Positions 12,423 to 23,092 of a stretch of 64,000 bases of DNA are shown piece after piece. Source of the stretch: Cryptomeria japonica (Eukaryota > Streptophyta > Pinopsida > Cupressales > Cupressaceae); assembly GCF_030272615.1 (NCBI RefSeq), contig NC_081409.1, positions 25,921,406 through 25,985,405 on the forward strand, in the 5' to 3' direction. Positions within the stretch are counted from its first letter, which is position 1. Every line of letters begins with the position of its first letter. The notes below the pieces were generated by a model. That model worked only from the letters and a program-made list of their open reading frames with translations, ran no database searches and had not been told where the DNA came from. The position numbers were made by a program, and so were the translations under genes.

Positions 12423-14826
12423 TTTAGCCTCTACTTTAGCAGGAGTATGTCTTACGCCACCACTGCCAGTAAAGTAGAAGAAAGAGAGAAATGAAGAGAA
12501 AAACCACAAGGAGTATAAGATACCACTAATATTGAGGAGAAAAAGTCCCCCAACCTTAGGGTCTTAACTCATGCCAAAATATGCAAGAGAACACAAAACA
12601 AAAAGGTACAAGACACACAAAACAAAGACAAAGTACAAAAAGACACACAAAAAGAACAAGACACAAGATGACAAACTAACTAGCCGAAGAGATCTCAAGC
12701 TCAGATTTCTCCACAACTAATAAGGACACAAAGACCAACGCCATCATATAAACACGAGCGATCACATAAAGAGAAAATCTAAAATCATCCATGAACTATC
12801 AATAGTAAAACTATGAGTTCATGAGAGGGAGAAGAGAGAGAACATGAATACACACTTTGGTGATCCATGCGAAGAAAATTGAAGAAGAAAGAAACCATGG
12901 ATGTCTCGCCCCTAAAAATAGGTGATCCATGGAGAGAAGGACATGGAAAATATCGCCCCTATAGCTTACCTAGGTGATCCATGTAAAGAGAGAGAGTGAG
13001 AATTCCGTTAGTTCCACTCAACCTCATGTGTGTGTGTGCAAGTGAGGTTCGAAGTGCCTCATAGGAGTCTATGCCCAACTATGCTACAACCTATATAGAA
13101 TGTATAGTACAAGTGTCAAGAAAGGTGTGATATCTCTCTCTAAGAGACCATGCTCTAGTTACGAGAATAATCAACCCGGATAAAAGAAAAGTGGCATCAT
13201 CTCGCTCTAAGAGACTATGATCTGGTTCCGAGAATGACCCAATGTACAAGAGAAAAGTGATGACATCTTGATCTAAGAGGTTTCCCTCTAGTTCAAAGAA
13301 TGCCTCACTATACAAGACAAGAAGAAGTGAAGACATCTCGCTTTAAGAGACCGTGCTCTGGTTTCGAGAATGACCCACTGTACAAAAAGTGATGACATCT
13401 TTCTCTAAGAGTTTTCCCTCTGGTTCCAAGAATGTCCCACTGTTCAATGCATGAGAGAAGTATAGTACAAAGGAGTAGTGTGGGTGCCCCCCTTAAGATG
13501 TCAACATAGGCTAATGTTTATATCTTAAGGAAAGTAGAACAAGGATACCTACCTTCATCATAAAGAAGATATCTGCTATGCAACAATGTCATAAATCCAA
13601 ACAAGAGAGGGAATACTCTTCAAGCAAGGATAAGATAGTTGGAAAGAGATATCTTTCTATAAGTGGAAAGGTGATTCTTGGAGGAGAAGAGATTTTTGAT
13701 CTAAAAGACATCTACCCCAAAGAGGAGTTGTCTTAGACAAATATAAAATCTTCTAGAACAAGAAAAGGAAAGAACAAGAATGAAATCCTTCCTCCTATTG
13801 CTAGGTGAAAGGGATTCTTGATGAGGGATGACTCACTTTTAGCCCCCAGAGGGATGGGTGAATCTATCATAGATGTACATTACCAAGTGTAACAAAGGTC
13901 ATAGTCAAGGATTAACACTTCTTGTATAAGAGAGAATCCTTAAGCCAATAACCAAAAATTCTACACAAGGAATGACATCAAGTAATAGAATGCACACCAT
14001 CCACTTAATAGGGAAAAGCGTATCTTTAGAGAAAGAGAGAGAATGATCATTTCCCATCATGCTAATGGGAAAATGAGAAGAGCTTACATAATCTACTAGA
14101 GAGAGATTAAACACAAGAAAATGTGCAATGGAATTACATGAACATGTGCAAGAAAAGACATTAGTAAATGTAAAATATACATCTCAAGAAGTGGTAATCT
14201 TTGAAAAGAAGAGAGCATAAGCATCGTATATTACCCAAGGGGGATTATTCATAAAAGCATACCATTGTAAGAAATGATAATCACATATGCAAAATGCAGC
14301 CCCTAAAGGAAATAATGATACAAGGGAAAGGAGCGAAAATCCTTGCCCCCCAAGTGAGGAGAACAAGGAGAAATATTATATATGTTTTGATGGTGATTAG
14401 TTTCAAGTGATATGTCATCCTAGTGGAACAAATACTCTCAAGGAAAGGATACATACCTCCCAAGAGATCATTCCCTGCTAAGGGGTATATCATACTTGCG
14501 AATAATCAAAACCATAGAAGAGCTAAGATTTCCAAGAGAATGAAGGAAAGAGAAGAAGTGCAGTACTCATTATAGATTTCCCTCTCCAAGAAAAAAGAAA
14601 AACCAAAGCAATTATATGCTCACATAGGAATAGCCTTATGAAAGAAAAGAGATCTAATAATGAATAATTCCCAAGGATAGAGGTAAATGAATAGAAAGAA
14701 GATACTTCATGTTGCTGCCCCAAAGTATTTTAAAGTGAAACAATACCACCACTAATGATAAAGAGCCCCTAGTAAATGGGCTAATTATGCCATAGGATGA
14801 AGAGAAACATGAAGGGAAAATAAGTG
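12423..14826 (-). other. Non-coding interior of G1
   Basis: No conserved ORF is seen on either strand over 2.4 kb. It is purine-rich on the plus strand and holds an array of about 66-bp repeats (13131-13455) and two shorter copies of a GGTGATCCATG-containing block near 12860-12990. No convincing polypurine tract is seen next to the 3' LTR. Confidence 0.6.
13131..13455. repeat. Imperfect tandem repeat, five units of about 66 bp
   Basis: The block CTCTAAGAG, then a GAGAATGACCCA-like block and a purine stretch, recurs with TAAGAG at 13141, 13208, 13274, 13342 and 13406 (steps of 67, 66, 68 and 64). Units differ by several substitutions each. It lies in the non-coding interior of G1. Confidence 0.85.
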
Positions 14827-16212
14827 CTAAGGCACAATGTTTTTACCAAGAAAGACAACTAGATCCTCTATGAGACAAATGTGTGCAAGATCATCTTGTA
14901 GTTGAACAAATTTCTTAAATGCATAACATTTTCCAATAGAATGTGAATATAAATCATGAAAAATGCAATATTCAATACCTTTCACTTGCTTAAGATTTTT
15001 GTTTTTATTTTGAGGAGGAAAGGAAATGTTCTTGTCATATTTCAATCTCCAATAGATTCTTGTAGCTAATTTGTCAGGATGGTAAATATCATCTTCCCAT
15101 AAAGAAGAAGGTTTGTTAGAAGAAGGAGTTTCATTATCCACAATTCTAATTTTGCCACTATCTATGCCATCTTGAATAGATTTTTGAAAATCAGGGCAAT
15201 CATCAGCATTATGGTCATGGGTTTGATGAAATGAACAAAAAGGATGCTTTGAAGAAGAAGCTTTCTTGCGAGCTCTCTTGATTTGTTGTTTTTGAAGGTA
15301 ATCTTTAAATTTTTGAAGTCTAAGGAATTCGTCCATAGAAAGAGGGGTACCACTTCCTAGGCCTCTTGTAGTAGTTTGTGTAGGAGGGTTTATAGGGACA
15401 CGAATTCCATGCTCAAATTTACCAATTCCTTGTCCTTTAAAACCTTATTTTGTAATTCTATGAAAGCCATGACTATAAGAATTTTACAATTGACTAGATG
15501 GAGGAACAAGATCATGAATTTCTTTGAAATCTGATGTGTAAGGAGGCATAAAAGGATTTTTTGATGAAGGAAGAGTATCATGTGAAATAAGAATCTCTTT
15601 GCCTTTATCAAGCTTATCCTTTTTGGAAGATTGGGGAAGCACATCTTCATCATCTAAAAGCTCATGTTTAGTGATTTCTATGCGAGGAGAAAGGTCATGA
15701 ATAAAATGCATGACACCATCCTCTCTGCATAGTCTTTGGTGTTGAAGATAGGTCCTAGGAGAATAAGGAGGATCTAAAGATGTAAGAATGTTGATGTTTT
15801 CATATTGCCCCTCTTTCTCAAGGGTATGTGTAGAAGAAGAAGATGGATCCACATTACTTTCCAATGTTTTCTCTCTTGTAGAAAGATCATTGGATAAAGC
15901 ATTAAATCTCATTTCTTTCACACAAGATACCCTAGGAGAGGTACAAGGGTTAGGATCTACAAAAGCCTTAAAATGATTAACATAGGAAATACATGTTGTT
16001 AACAACATCACCATAATGCAACATAAATGATACATGAAAGCTTTGAGATCTAATAATTTGGAAATCCTAACAACACAATATGACCAAGTGCTATGAAGAA
16101 AGAGAAGCAACAATAAATGGAAGAAACTCTTACCCGACACATGATAAATATATGCAAAAATTAATGTAATCACATGCAAAAGAGCAAGTAAATCTAATTT
16201 ATTAATTGCCAT
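14827..16212 (-). pseudogene. Gag-like ORF of G1
   Basis: Two minus-strand segments (16212-15484 and 15336-14827) read as one broken ORF with a frameshift between them. The second has CSFHQTHDHNADDCPDF, a Cys/His cluster of the kind found near the C-terminus of plant gypsy Gag, preceded by a basic stretch (KRARKKASSSK), and a second Cys/His cluster (CIFHDLYSHSIGKC). The first half starts hydrophobic and then becomes Ser/Glu-rich. No polymerase motif follows before the 3' LTR. Likely a structural protein used by a non-autonomous element; this copy is broken. Confidence 0.6.
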
Positions 16213-16836
16213 TAAAAGTCTCTTAAGTGAAATCTGAATTTGCTACAAAAGCAGATCTAAAATTATGAATTTTTTATGAAAATTAATTTTAAGATGTGAA
16301 TTTGATGAAATTTTAATTTGTGTTTGACCTTAGAGAGTGTTAAAATTGATAAAGTATGCTGATTTTCTGGATTTGGGCAAAAAAATATAGTAAATTCCAT
16401 CTCTTGAAATTTTGAGAAAAAAAGCCAAGGACCTTGGTGGGAACGCACACGGTCCAACCAACTTTTTTCAAAATTTTCAGGGATGATAGAGATTATGATT
16501 TTAATGCGGAATCCAAAAAAATAGGCGATTTGGAGATGTCTAGATCGGTCAAAATTGCAGTTTAAGGTCAAAATTGAAGAGATCTTAAAAATTAGGGTTT
16601 TATGATTAAACCAGTGAATTTTCAGAATAAAAAGAGAGATTTGAATTGCAACTTTGAAATAAAAAATCAGATCTGAAACAAGCAATTGCAATTTTGCACT
16701 TAACAAGCTTAATTTTCTCAACATGAAAAATTCGGGTTTTTTTATGCAATTAACCTCTAAAATTTGAAAATAAAAATTTGAAATTCAAATTGCAATTAAT
16801 CAGATCTAAAAATGAGAAATCAAAATTAATGTGTAA

Positions 16837-16852
16837 GAAATCGGGTTCACCA
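16837..16852 (-). other. Probable primer binding site of G1
   Basis: On the minus strand TGGTGAACCCGATTTC starts three bases after the LTR end. It begins TGG, as sites pairing with a tRNA CCA end must, but I cannot name the tRNA. A close variant lies beside the LTR of element C (25227-25242). Confidence 0.65.
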
Positions 16853-16855
16853 AAA

Positions 16856-18086
16856 TGTAAAGTGGAAAATTGGATCCTAGTGACTCCCCACCAAGATGAG
16901 AGAAAGGAAGCCACTAGGATGATTTTCATTTGGGAGGAACTTTAATTTCAAAAGAGGGGTTGAATCCACTAGACCCAAATCCAAGAGAGATGAGGATCTA
17001 AATACTAAGTGGATTGCAAGTGGTTGATGTGTGTTTTCCCTCTTTTGTAAATAAGAAAGTTGGCTTGTTGACTATGTGGAAAAGAGAGAGGAAATGACTG
17101 AAAGAAGGAGCTACTAATTCGAGATGATGCTATAACTTTGGATCTGAGCTAATTAAACTAATGAGGATCTACGTTGCAGATTTGGAGAAAACTCGTCGAG
17201 ACCGTGGCAGGAATGTACATGGTCTGCCACAAAATTTGCAAAACGAAAAGGGTTCTTTCATCTCTGCAAATGAAGCCCAAACCTACAATTACAACTGCAC
17301 ACCTACAACATATACATAGAAAATAGAATAAAGGGGGTTGTGGATAGGGGTTTACCTCAATCAAATCCCAGTTGAGGAATCAACCTAGAAAGAAAGTAAT
17401 TGCAGATGCTTGAATGTAAATAATGGAGATGTATACCTTGTAGATCTGCAACTTGCTGATAATGTTTGCTTTGCTTGTTGAATGTAATCACAAATATTAT
17501 ATGAAATGGCATGTAACATGACATAACCCTAACACATACACATGCTTGCAAATGAATGTTGTAATGTTGCTCCCATGGATGAATGAAGAAGACTTGAATG
17601 CTTGATAATGACCTTGAAATCTTGTATCTTCTCCCTATGCTTTGTATCTGTCTATGTGCTATCCATCTGTTGTCCTTCGTCCATGAATGAGGGTATTGTA
17701 TTCCCTTTTATACATGCCTCAAGGATTAAATTTCAACCACCAAAGGCCAAAAAAGTGGAATAATAAACCTCGAAGACAAGAAGTGCATAGGAGACTGGAC
17801 AACCCACAAATAGGACCACCCTAGGAGGTGGGGACAGGGGCGCCATGCGACTATCCTAGGGGATAGGTCTACCACTCCCTTGTCATCAGGGGGATAGGGC
17901 ACCACACCCCTTTCCTGCCCTATTTTGGGCCCTAGACAGGATACAAAGCAACCACAAGACAAAGGAGGAGAGGAGAAGGGTTAGAAATGCAGAAGTAGGT
18001 CCCAGATAAGAAAGGAGATTTCGTCACCAAGGTAAGGACCCCAAATGTGGTTAAAATTACAGGGGTCACAATTTTATGACGCTACG
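16856..18086 (-). repeat. 5' LTR of G1
   Basis: 1231 bp, homologous over its length to 11219-12422. In element orientation it starts CGTAGCGTC (expected TGTAGCGTC) and ends CTTTACA. The GC-rich patch at about 17815-17905 differs from that of the other LTR by more than the surrounding sequence, so it may be a fast-changing part. Confidence 0.88.
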
Positions 18087-18091
18087 ATCTT

Positions 18092-21000
18092 GTATCAGGT
18101 TCTTGAGTTTGTAACAACTTGTTGTTTTATGGCCTTTGGAATAGTGGTATTCACAAAAATCATTGTCATTCCAGCAAGCGAATTTTAGTGGACCTTGTTC
18201 GTAAGGTCGATCCTCTGGCAAACTTATGGCATTATTTTGTATCAAATTGTTGAGAGTTGATTCAATCGTTTCCCCCAAAGGTGTAAAAATTCTTTTTGGT
18301 GCATTGATCCTTGGGTGTCTTGGATTTCTTGATTGAGCTGCATTGGCATTTTCATTGTTGTTTTGATTTTGATTCCTATTGAAAGAATCAACTGGTCCTT
18401 GAAGTGATACCATTGGTTGAGCTCTATTAAAAACACGGGCATCTACAACCTCATCATTGGTAACATTCTTGTTTTTAGACCAAAACTTTGGCTTTTCATT
18501 GCTTGTATTTATGGTTGGTCCATTATCCTTGTGATGTTTCAATATTCCTTGTTCTAACAAGCCCTTCTCATATTTTATGCCTTTTTCTATGATTTCTTTG
18601 AAAGTGTCTACACATTGCATTTGCAATGGATATTTCAATTAAGGAACAAGGTTATAAGTAAAAATGTCCACTTGCTCAACTTCGGGAATGTGACTGAGAC
18701 ATCTACAGTATAGAGCTCTCCATCTTTGCAAGAATGTAGCAAACGCTTCACCTTCCTTTTTTCTAGTTGCATATAGATCCATTAGGGTAATTGGATTATC
18801 TATGTTGAATGAAAATTTTGTGCTAAACAACTCAACCAACTCACCCCATGAGGCAATCTTAGGTGGTATATGTGAAAACCATTCTAATGTGGTACCTCCA
18901 AGACTTTTGGGGAATAGGCGCATAAAGTATGTGTCTTCATGGGCCACTTCTATACATGTTGTGAAGAATTCTCTGACATGATCGAGGGGATCATCTTCCC
19001 CTCTATGCTTGTCAGATCTTGGAGTCTCAAAATGTGGAGGAAAAGGTGGCATATACAAAGTCCTATCAAAAGGATAAGGATGAAGATCCACCATAGTATA
19101 TCTCTTCTTGTCATTAACTATTTTCATGTTAGTCATCTACTTTGGGAGATTCTCTACTTGCTGAGCCAAGATTTCTATTTCGGTCAAAGGTGTGTTGACC
19201 CTATAAGTATTTCCCACAAACAAAATAGTGTTTGAGTATCTTGGAGCTTGTTGAAATTTTGACTAACCATGTAATTGTGTGCCTTGAATTCCACCAGGTG
19301 GTGTGAAATATGCAAATTGTGTATTAACATTTGGCTGACTTGAGCTATTCATTCTTGTTAATCCTTGGTTGACATTTCGACCACTTTATGTGGATCCAAT
19401 GGAAACTGATACTGTATGTTGAGATGTACTTACATAAATAGTGTTTTGAGCCATGGTTGTTGTAGCTTGTTTTGATGTATTCAACATGCTTGGCATTGTA
19501 ACACTTAGTGTGGTTTGAGATATGAGATTAGTGCTTGAAGATGCAACTGTTGATTGAGCATGAGTTTTTGTTGCTTGATTTTGTGCCATACTGGGTGCTT
19601 GAGTTACATTTTGGGTCAATGTTATCCTTGGTGGCAAGATTACTGAAATGTCAACACCTGGAGGCAACTTGTGTTGGCATTTTGACGATGTTTTGATTGT
19701 CATTGATGGACACACTTTCTTGATGTATGAGTTATTCTCAACCAGTAATTGTTCCAACCGGTATTATGTATTATTGAATGTATAGTCTTTATACTATCGG
19801 TATTTTGCAGAAGATAGTTTACTGGTCATAGATTGGCTGAAGATCTCAAGTGGTATGAAGACCCCAAGCAGTTCGAGGATCTCAAGCGGTATGAAGGACC
19901 CAAGTGGTAGTTAACTTTTGATCGAAACACTACGATTTTCCAGTCTTCATTTTTGACAACCGGTAATCGATATATTGTATTAACCGATATATATCTATGA
20001 TGAGTTACTAACCAGTATTACTGAAATGTTTGATGAGTTATTATCCATCGACACTTTGGCAGTGTGTTTGTTCTATGTTACCAAATGTGTCTAGATGCAC
20101 TGTACCTAGGAACTTGTAGTCTAATTCTATTGGACGGACATGAAATTAGATTCCTTTATAAGGACATCATGTCTAGGGTTTACATGTATGAGATATAGAA
20201 TAGAAAAGGTTATGTGCGATCATAGAAAAGATTAGGTCTGTGTGAAGAGATAGAGTGTGGAGATATTGAAGACTGAAGTAATGCTGAAATGCATTAACTA
20301 TGAGCTGTCAAGGATCTAATTAAGCATACCGTGCTATTATCTAGATCATTCACTTGTGGATTACTAATATCTTCGACAAGTCTGAAACCCTTAACCAGGT
20401 AGGCCCAGCAAAGCCTTTGTAAATCCTCTAACAAGGTGGTTCACAACTGTGGATCTGAAATTCTTTAACAAGGTAGTCTTTAAAAGGACTTATCTCCTAA
20501 CAGAGATCTAGGCTCCTAACAGGATCTATTCTGGTGAAGAACATTATATGACCTTAACCAGTCTGACCTTAACTAGTCTGGTTACTATTCTGCAGATAGC
20601 TACTTGTGAGTTTCTGCTCACCATGGTTTTTCCCATTTGGGTTTCCACGTCAAATAGCTTGTGTTATGGTGATTGTGCTTTTGTGGGTGAATCCTTTGTT
20701 TTCTATTTGGTTTGCACTTATCTTAACTGGTTTATTAGTGAAATTGTTGCATCAGTTATCTGCTAAACTATTTAACAGATTGATTACAATATTTTTTGGT
20801 ATACTAATTCACCCCCCTCTTAGTATTCATCAACTTGTCCCCATTTTGAACTAAAAGTGCAAGATATCAATCTCTATCATTATTGATGAGTGCGTTCAAA
20901 ACCATGAGAAGTGATAGATCTTGTTGGGTTGCCTCCAATTCTTCTTGTGTTAGATTATGTTGGATTTCATCTATGGAAAGCATCCTATTGGTGTTTGTTG

Positions 21001-21094
21001 GTAACATTGTAGGTCTTCTACCTCATGATTGTTGATTCATGGATAAATTCATATTCCAAGTGGGATTGAGCAAGGGGTCACTGTTTGGATCCAT
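18092..21094 (-). pseudogene. gag: gypsy gag of element A, interrupted by solo LTR H1
   Basis: The first ATG is at 21094 (minus). About 85 codons follow to 20838, the solo LTR H1 intervenes, and the frame resumes at 19671 with the target duplication. The middle, 19136-18640, is a retrotransposon Gag core: YMPPFPPHFETPR, DHVREFFTTC, MRLFPKSLGGTTLEWFSHIP, then LMDLYATRKKEGEAFATFLQRW, the usual plant gypsy pattern. The C-terminal part holds an Asn-rich linker and a Cys/His motif near CEYHYSKGHKTTSC. Stops include one just before 19136 and one at 18639-18641. It ends at the G1 insertion and continues at 11213. Inactive. Confidence 0.85.
19672..20832 (+). repeat. Solo LTR H1 (copia-type) in gag of A
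   Basis: TGTTGGCATT at 19672 to TTCATCA at 20832, 1161 bp, flanked on both sides by ACTTG (19667-19671 and 20833-20837), an exact 5-bp target duplication. No internal region is left, so it arose by recombination between two LTRs. A TATA-like TTTATAAGG lies near 20153. Relatives are at 46568-47220 and 47601-47945. Confidence 0.93.
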
Positions 21095-21709
21095 CGTATC
21101 TTTTTGTAATCTTGTTAATGGCATCAATGTATCTCCAAAGTGATCTTGACTCTCTATGACTTACTATGACTCTCTAAAATGCAAATGGTATACTAAAATG
21201 CAAGACTTATGTAAGGACTAGCTATGTATGCAGTCTATAGATGACGACACTCTAATGATGACGTTGACGAGGAATTAGACTATCTGCCATGAGTTTTTCA
21301 ACAAATTGTTGAAATTATTCTTGTTCTCTTTGTTCCTTGATCTCTTTTTCTAGTTTTGCATCAAGGCAGATAGATTTCCAAATTTCATCATCTATGACAG
21401 CTTCGTCTTTATCATATTGGGGAAGGTCAATTCATACTTCCCAAGCAAGATTATCCAAACCATCAATTATTTTTAATTGATCATTGTCTATCCCTAGATC
21501 AGGTTGTTCGAACGGGAAGTTGTTGTCGATTTTAGACCCATGCAAAGGATATGCTCTTAAGACTTCTATTGAGTGATGAACCAAAATGCAGACTATGCAA
21601 GGGTTAACTTTGAAAGTAAGATGGTAGATGCGGATTCTAATACGACTATGTACAGGAAAAGTGGGGGGATGAAATGGAAAATGTGATTTCAAACTAGTCC
21701 ACACACCAA
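21095..21709 (-). other. Leader between LTR and gag of element A
   Basis: About 600 bases between the gag start and the likely LTR end. A minus-strand frame (21704-21270, with a stop near 21432) reads as acidic protein-like sequence (KDEAVIDDEIWKSICLDAKLEKEIKEQ in two pieces), perhaps an upstream Gag extension or a small leader ORF. I do not recognise it. A weak primer-site candidate, TGGTGTGTGGACT on the minus strand, is at 21696-21708. Confidence 0.4.
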
Positions 21710-23092
21710 TGGGATTCTTGGTGCAAGTTATGGAGTTATATTGAATAACTCAACTTCCCAAGGGATGTTACATTGTTCTCTATCTCACAAGACCCCTCAA
21801 GCCAATGCCTTTGCTCTCAGATCACTGAGCAAAGTGACTTAGGGATGACAATCATGAAAACAAGGGATATTGATCAATCTAGCATGGATGCATTCCTAGT
21901 TATGCATGATATTAAGTCTAACTTGATTTAAACGAGCATGGATGTGATAACAAAATGAAAGGATTAGTAAAAAAATATCCTAGCATTGTATACTAGTGTA
22001 CCATGATTATTATGTGATAATGCAAATGCCTATTTAAGATGCTATGAAGATTATTTCTATCAAAGAGAAGCTAAATGCTTGATTAAAATGATTTATATTA
22101 GCTTCTTAGTAAAATGTCTATAAGTTTGATACTAAAGACTTGGGTATGAAAATGGAGGAATGAGAGCTCTATTTATAGGAAAAAAAGGGCAATGGATGGT
22201 TAAGATTGGATGATCTTATCGAGGGCTAGGATTGAAAGTTATCAATCCATGTTTACAATTCCCACAAATGAAATGGTGAGAATTGTCAACATAAGACTAC
22301 TTGAGAGGATATGTAAGAAGCAGTAAATGCTGGAGAAGACCTCATGGTTACCCTAGGGAGTAAGGGTTAAGGTTAGGATAGGGTTATCCATTGGATAAAG
22401 CTTTTACCCAAAGGATAAACTCTTGTGCAAGGGTTAAAGGAATAACCATGGTCAAAGAAATGAATGCTTGATGAGACCCTTGGGTTAGATGAGGGTGGAG
22501 TTAGAGAGAAAATCTCTAATCATGCAAGAGGGTTGAGTTAACCATTAATGGTTTAGAAGACTTTCAAGGTTAACTTGTTGAAGACATAAAGCCTTTAATG
22601 GTTTTCAAAGACTTTTGAGGGTTTGAGAAGTGACTTCCCTTTGCTTAGGGATGTGGCAATATTTAGGGGATGGGTTAGGCTAAATTGGAAGAGATTAGAA
22701 GAATCTAGAAGGGGGATGTGGCAAGTGGGATATGTAGGAGAATGCAAGTGGATGGAGAGGAATTTTAATTACTTTATTTCAACTAAAAATAGATGCAACT
22801 TACATAAATACAAGTGGGGGATTTAAAAATATTTATTTTCAATGAACAATTTAATTAAATGTAAATTTAATTAAAAAGGGAAGAAAGGGGAACTAATTAA
22901 ATAAAGTGATTTATTTAATTAAAGGCTATGAGAGACTTAGGTGAATTTAATTAAATAAATTGAATAAGTTATTTAATCAAATAGATGAATATGAACAATT
23001 TAATTAAACAAAAAATAATTAAAATAGAGGAATGAGGTTAAAATGAATATTAAATATTCACTTAAGAAAGTGGTCATTTTTATATGTCTACA
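21710..23092 (-). repeat. 5' LTR of gypsy element A
   Basis: The outer end is clear: on the minus strand it starts TGTAGACATATAAAAATG at 23092, matching the starts of the B and C LTRs. The inner end at 21710 is a guess from the TATA position and a primer-site candidate. Near the outer end it is rich in TTAATTAAAT-type runs (22850-22990), as in B and C. Confidence 0.6.
22170..22179 (-). promoter_or_regulatory. Probable TATA box in LTR of A
   Basis: CCTATAAATA on the minus strand, about 900 bases from the LTR start. The B and C LTRs have CTATAAAT at 34056-34063 and TCTATAAATA at 25541-25550. Confidence 0.5.

Larger units (their letters stand above)
11219..18086 (-). mobile_element. Non-autonomous gypsy-type LTR element G1 nested in A
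   Basis: Two direct repeats of about 1.2 kb (11219-12422 and 16856-18086) flank a 4.4-kb interior. The element is bounded by GTCTT (11214-11218) and ATCTT (18087-18091), a 5-bp target duplication with one change. The Gag frame of A is restored across it. The minus orientation is shown by a primer site next to the right LTR and Gag-like frames on the minus strand. The interior has no reverse transcriptase, protease or integrase, so it probably depended on a relative. The two LTRs are roughly 94% alike by eye over the first 200 bases. Confidence 0.88.
10280..23092 (-). mobile_element. Ty3/gypsy element A, minus strand, split by three insertions
   Basis: Gag and protease fragments on the minus strand become collinear once E+F, G1 and the solo LTR H1 are set aside. 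They are similar in order and motifs to gag-pro of element B (for example [22 protein letters not shown] here and [22 protein letters not shown] there). The 5' LTR is at the right, ending at 23092. Polymerase and the 3' LTR would lie left of element E, outside the window. A is older than all that is nested in it. Confidence 0.8.

Noticed and set aside
13131-13455. Possible CRISPR-like array
   Set aside because: Units are imperfect over their whole length, with no constant repeat and unique spacers, and the context is a plant retrotransposon.
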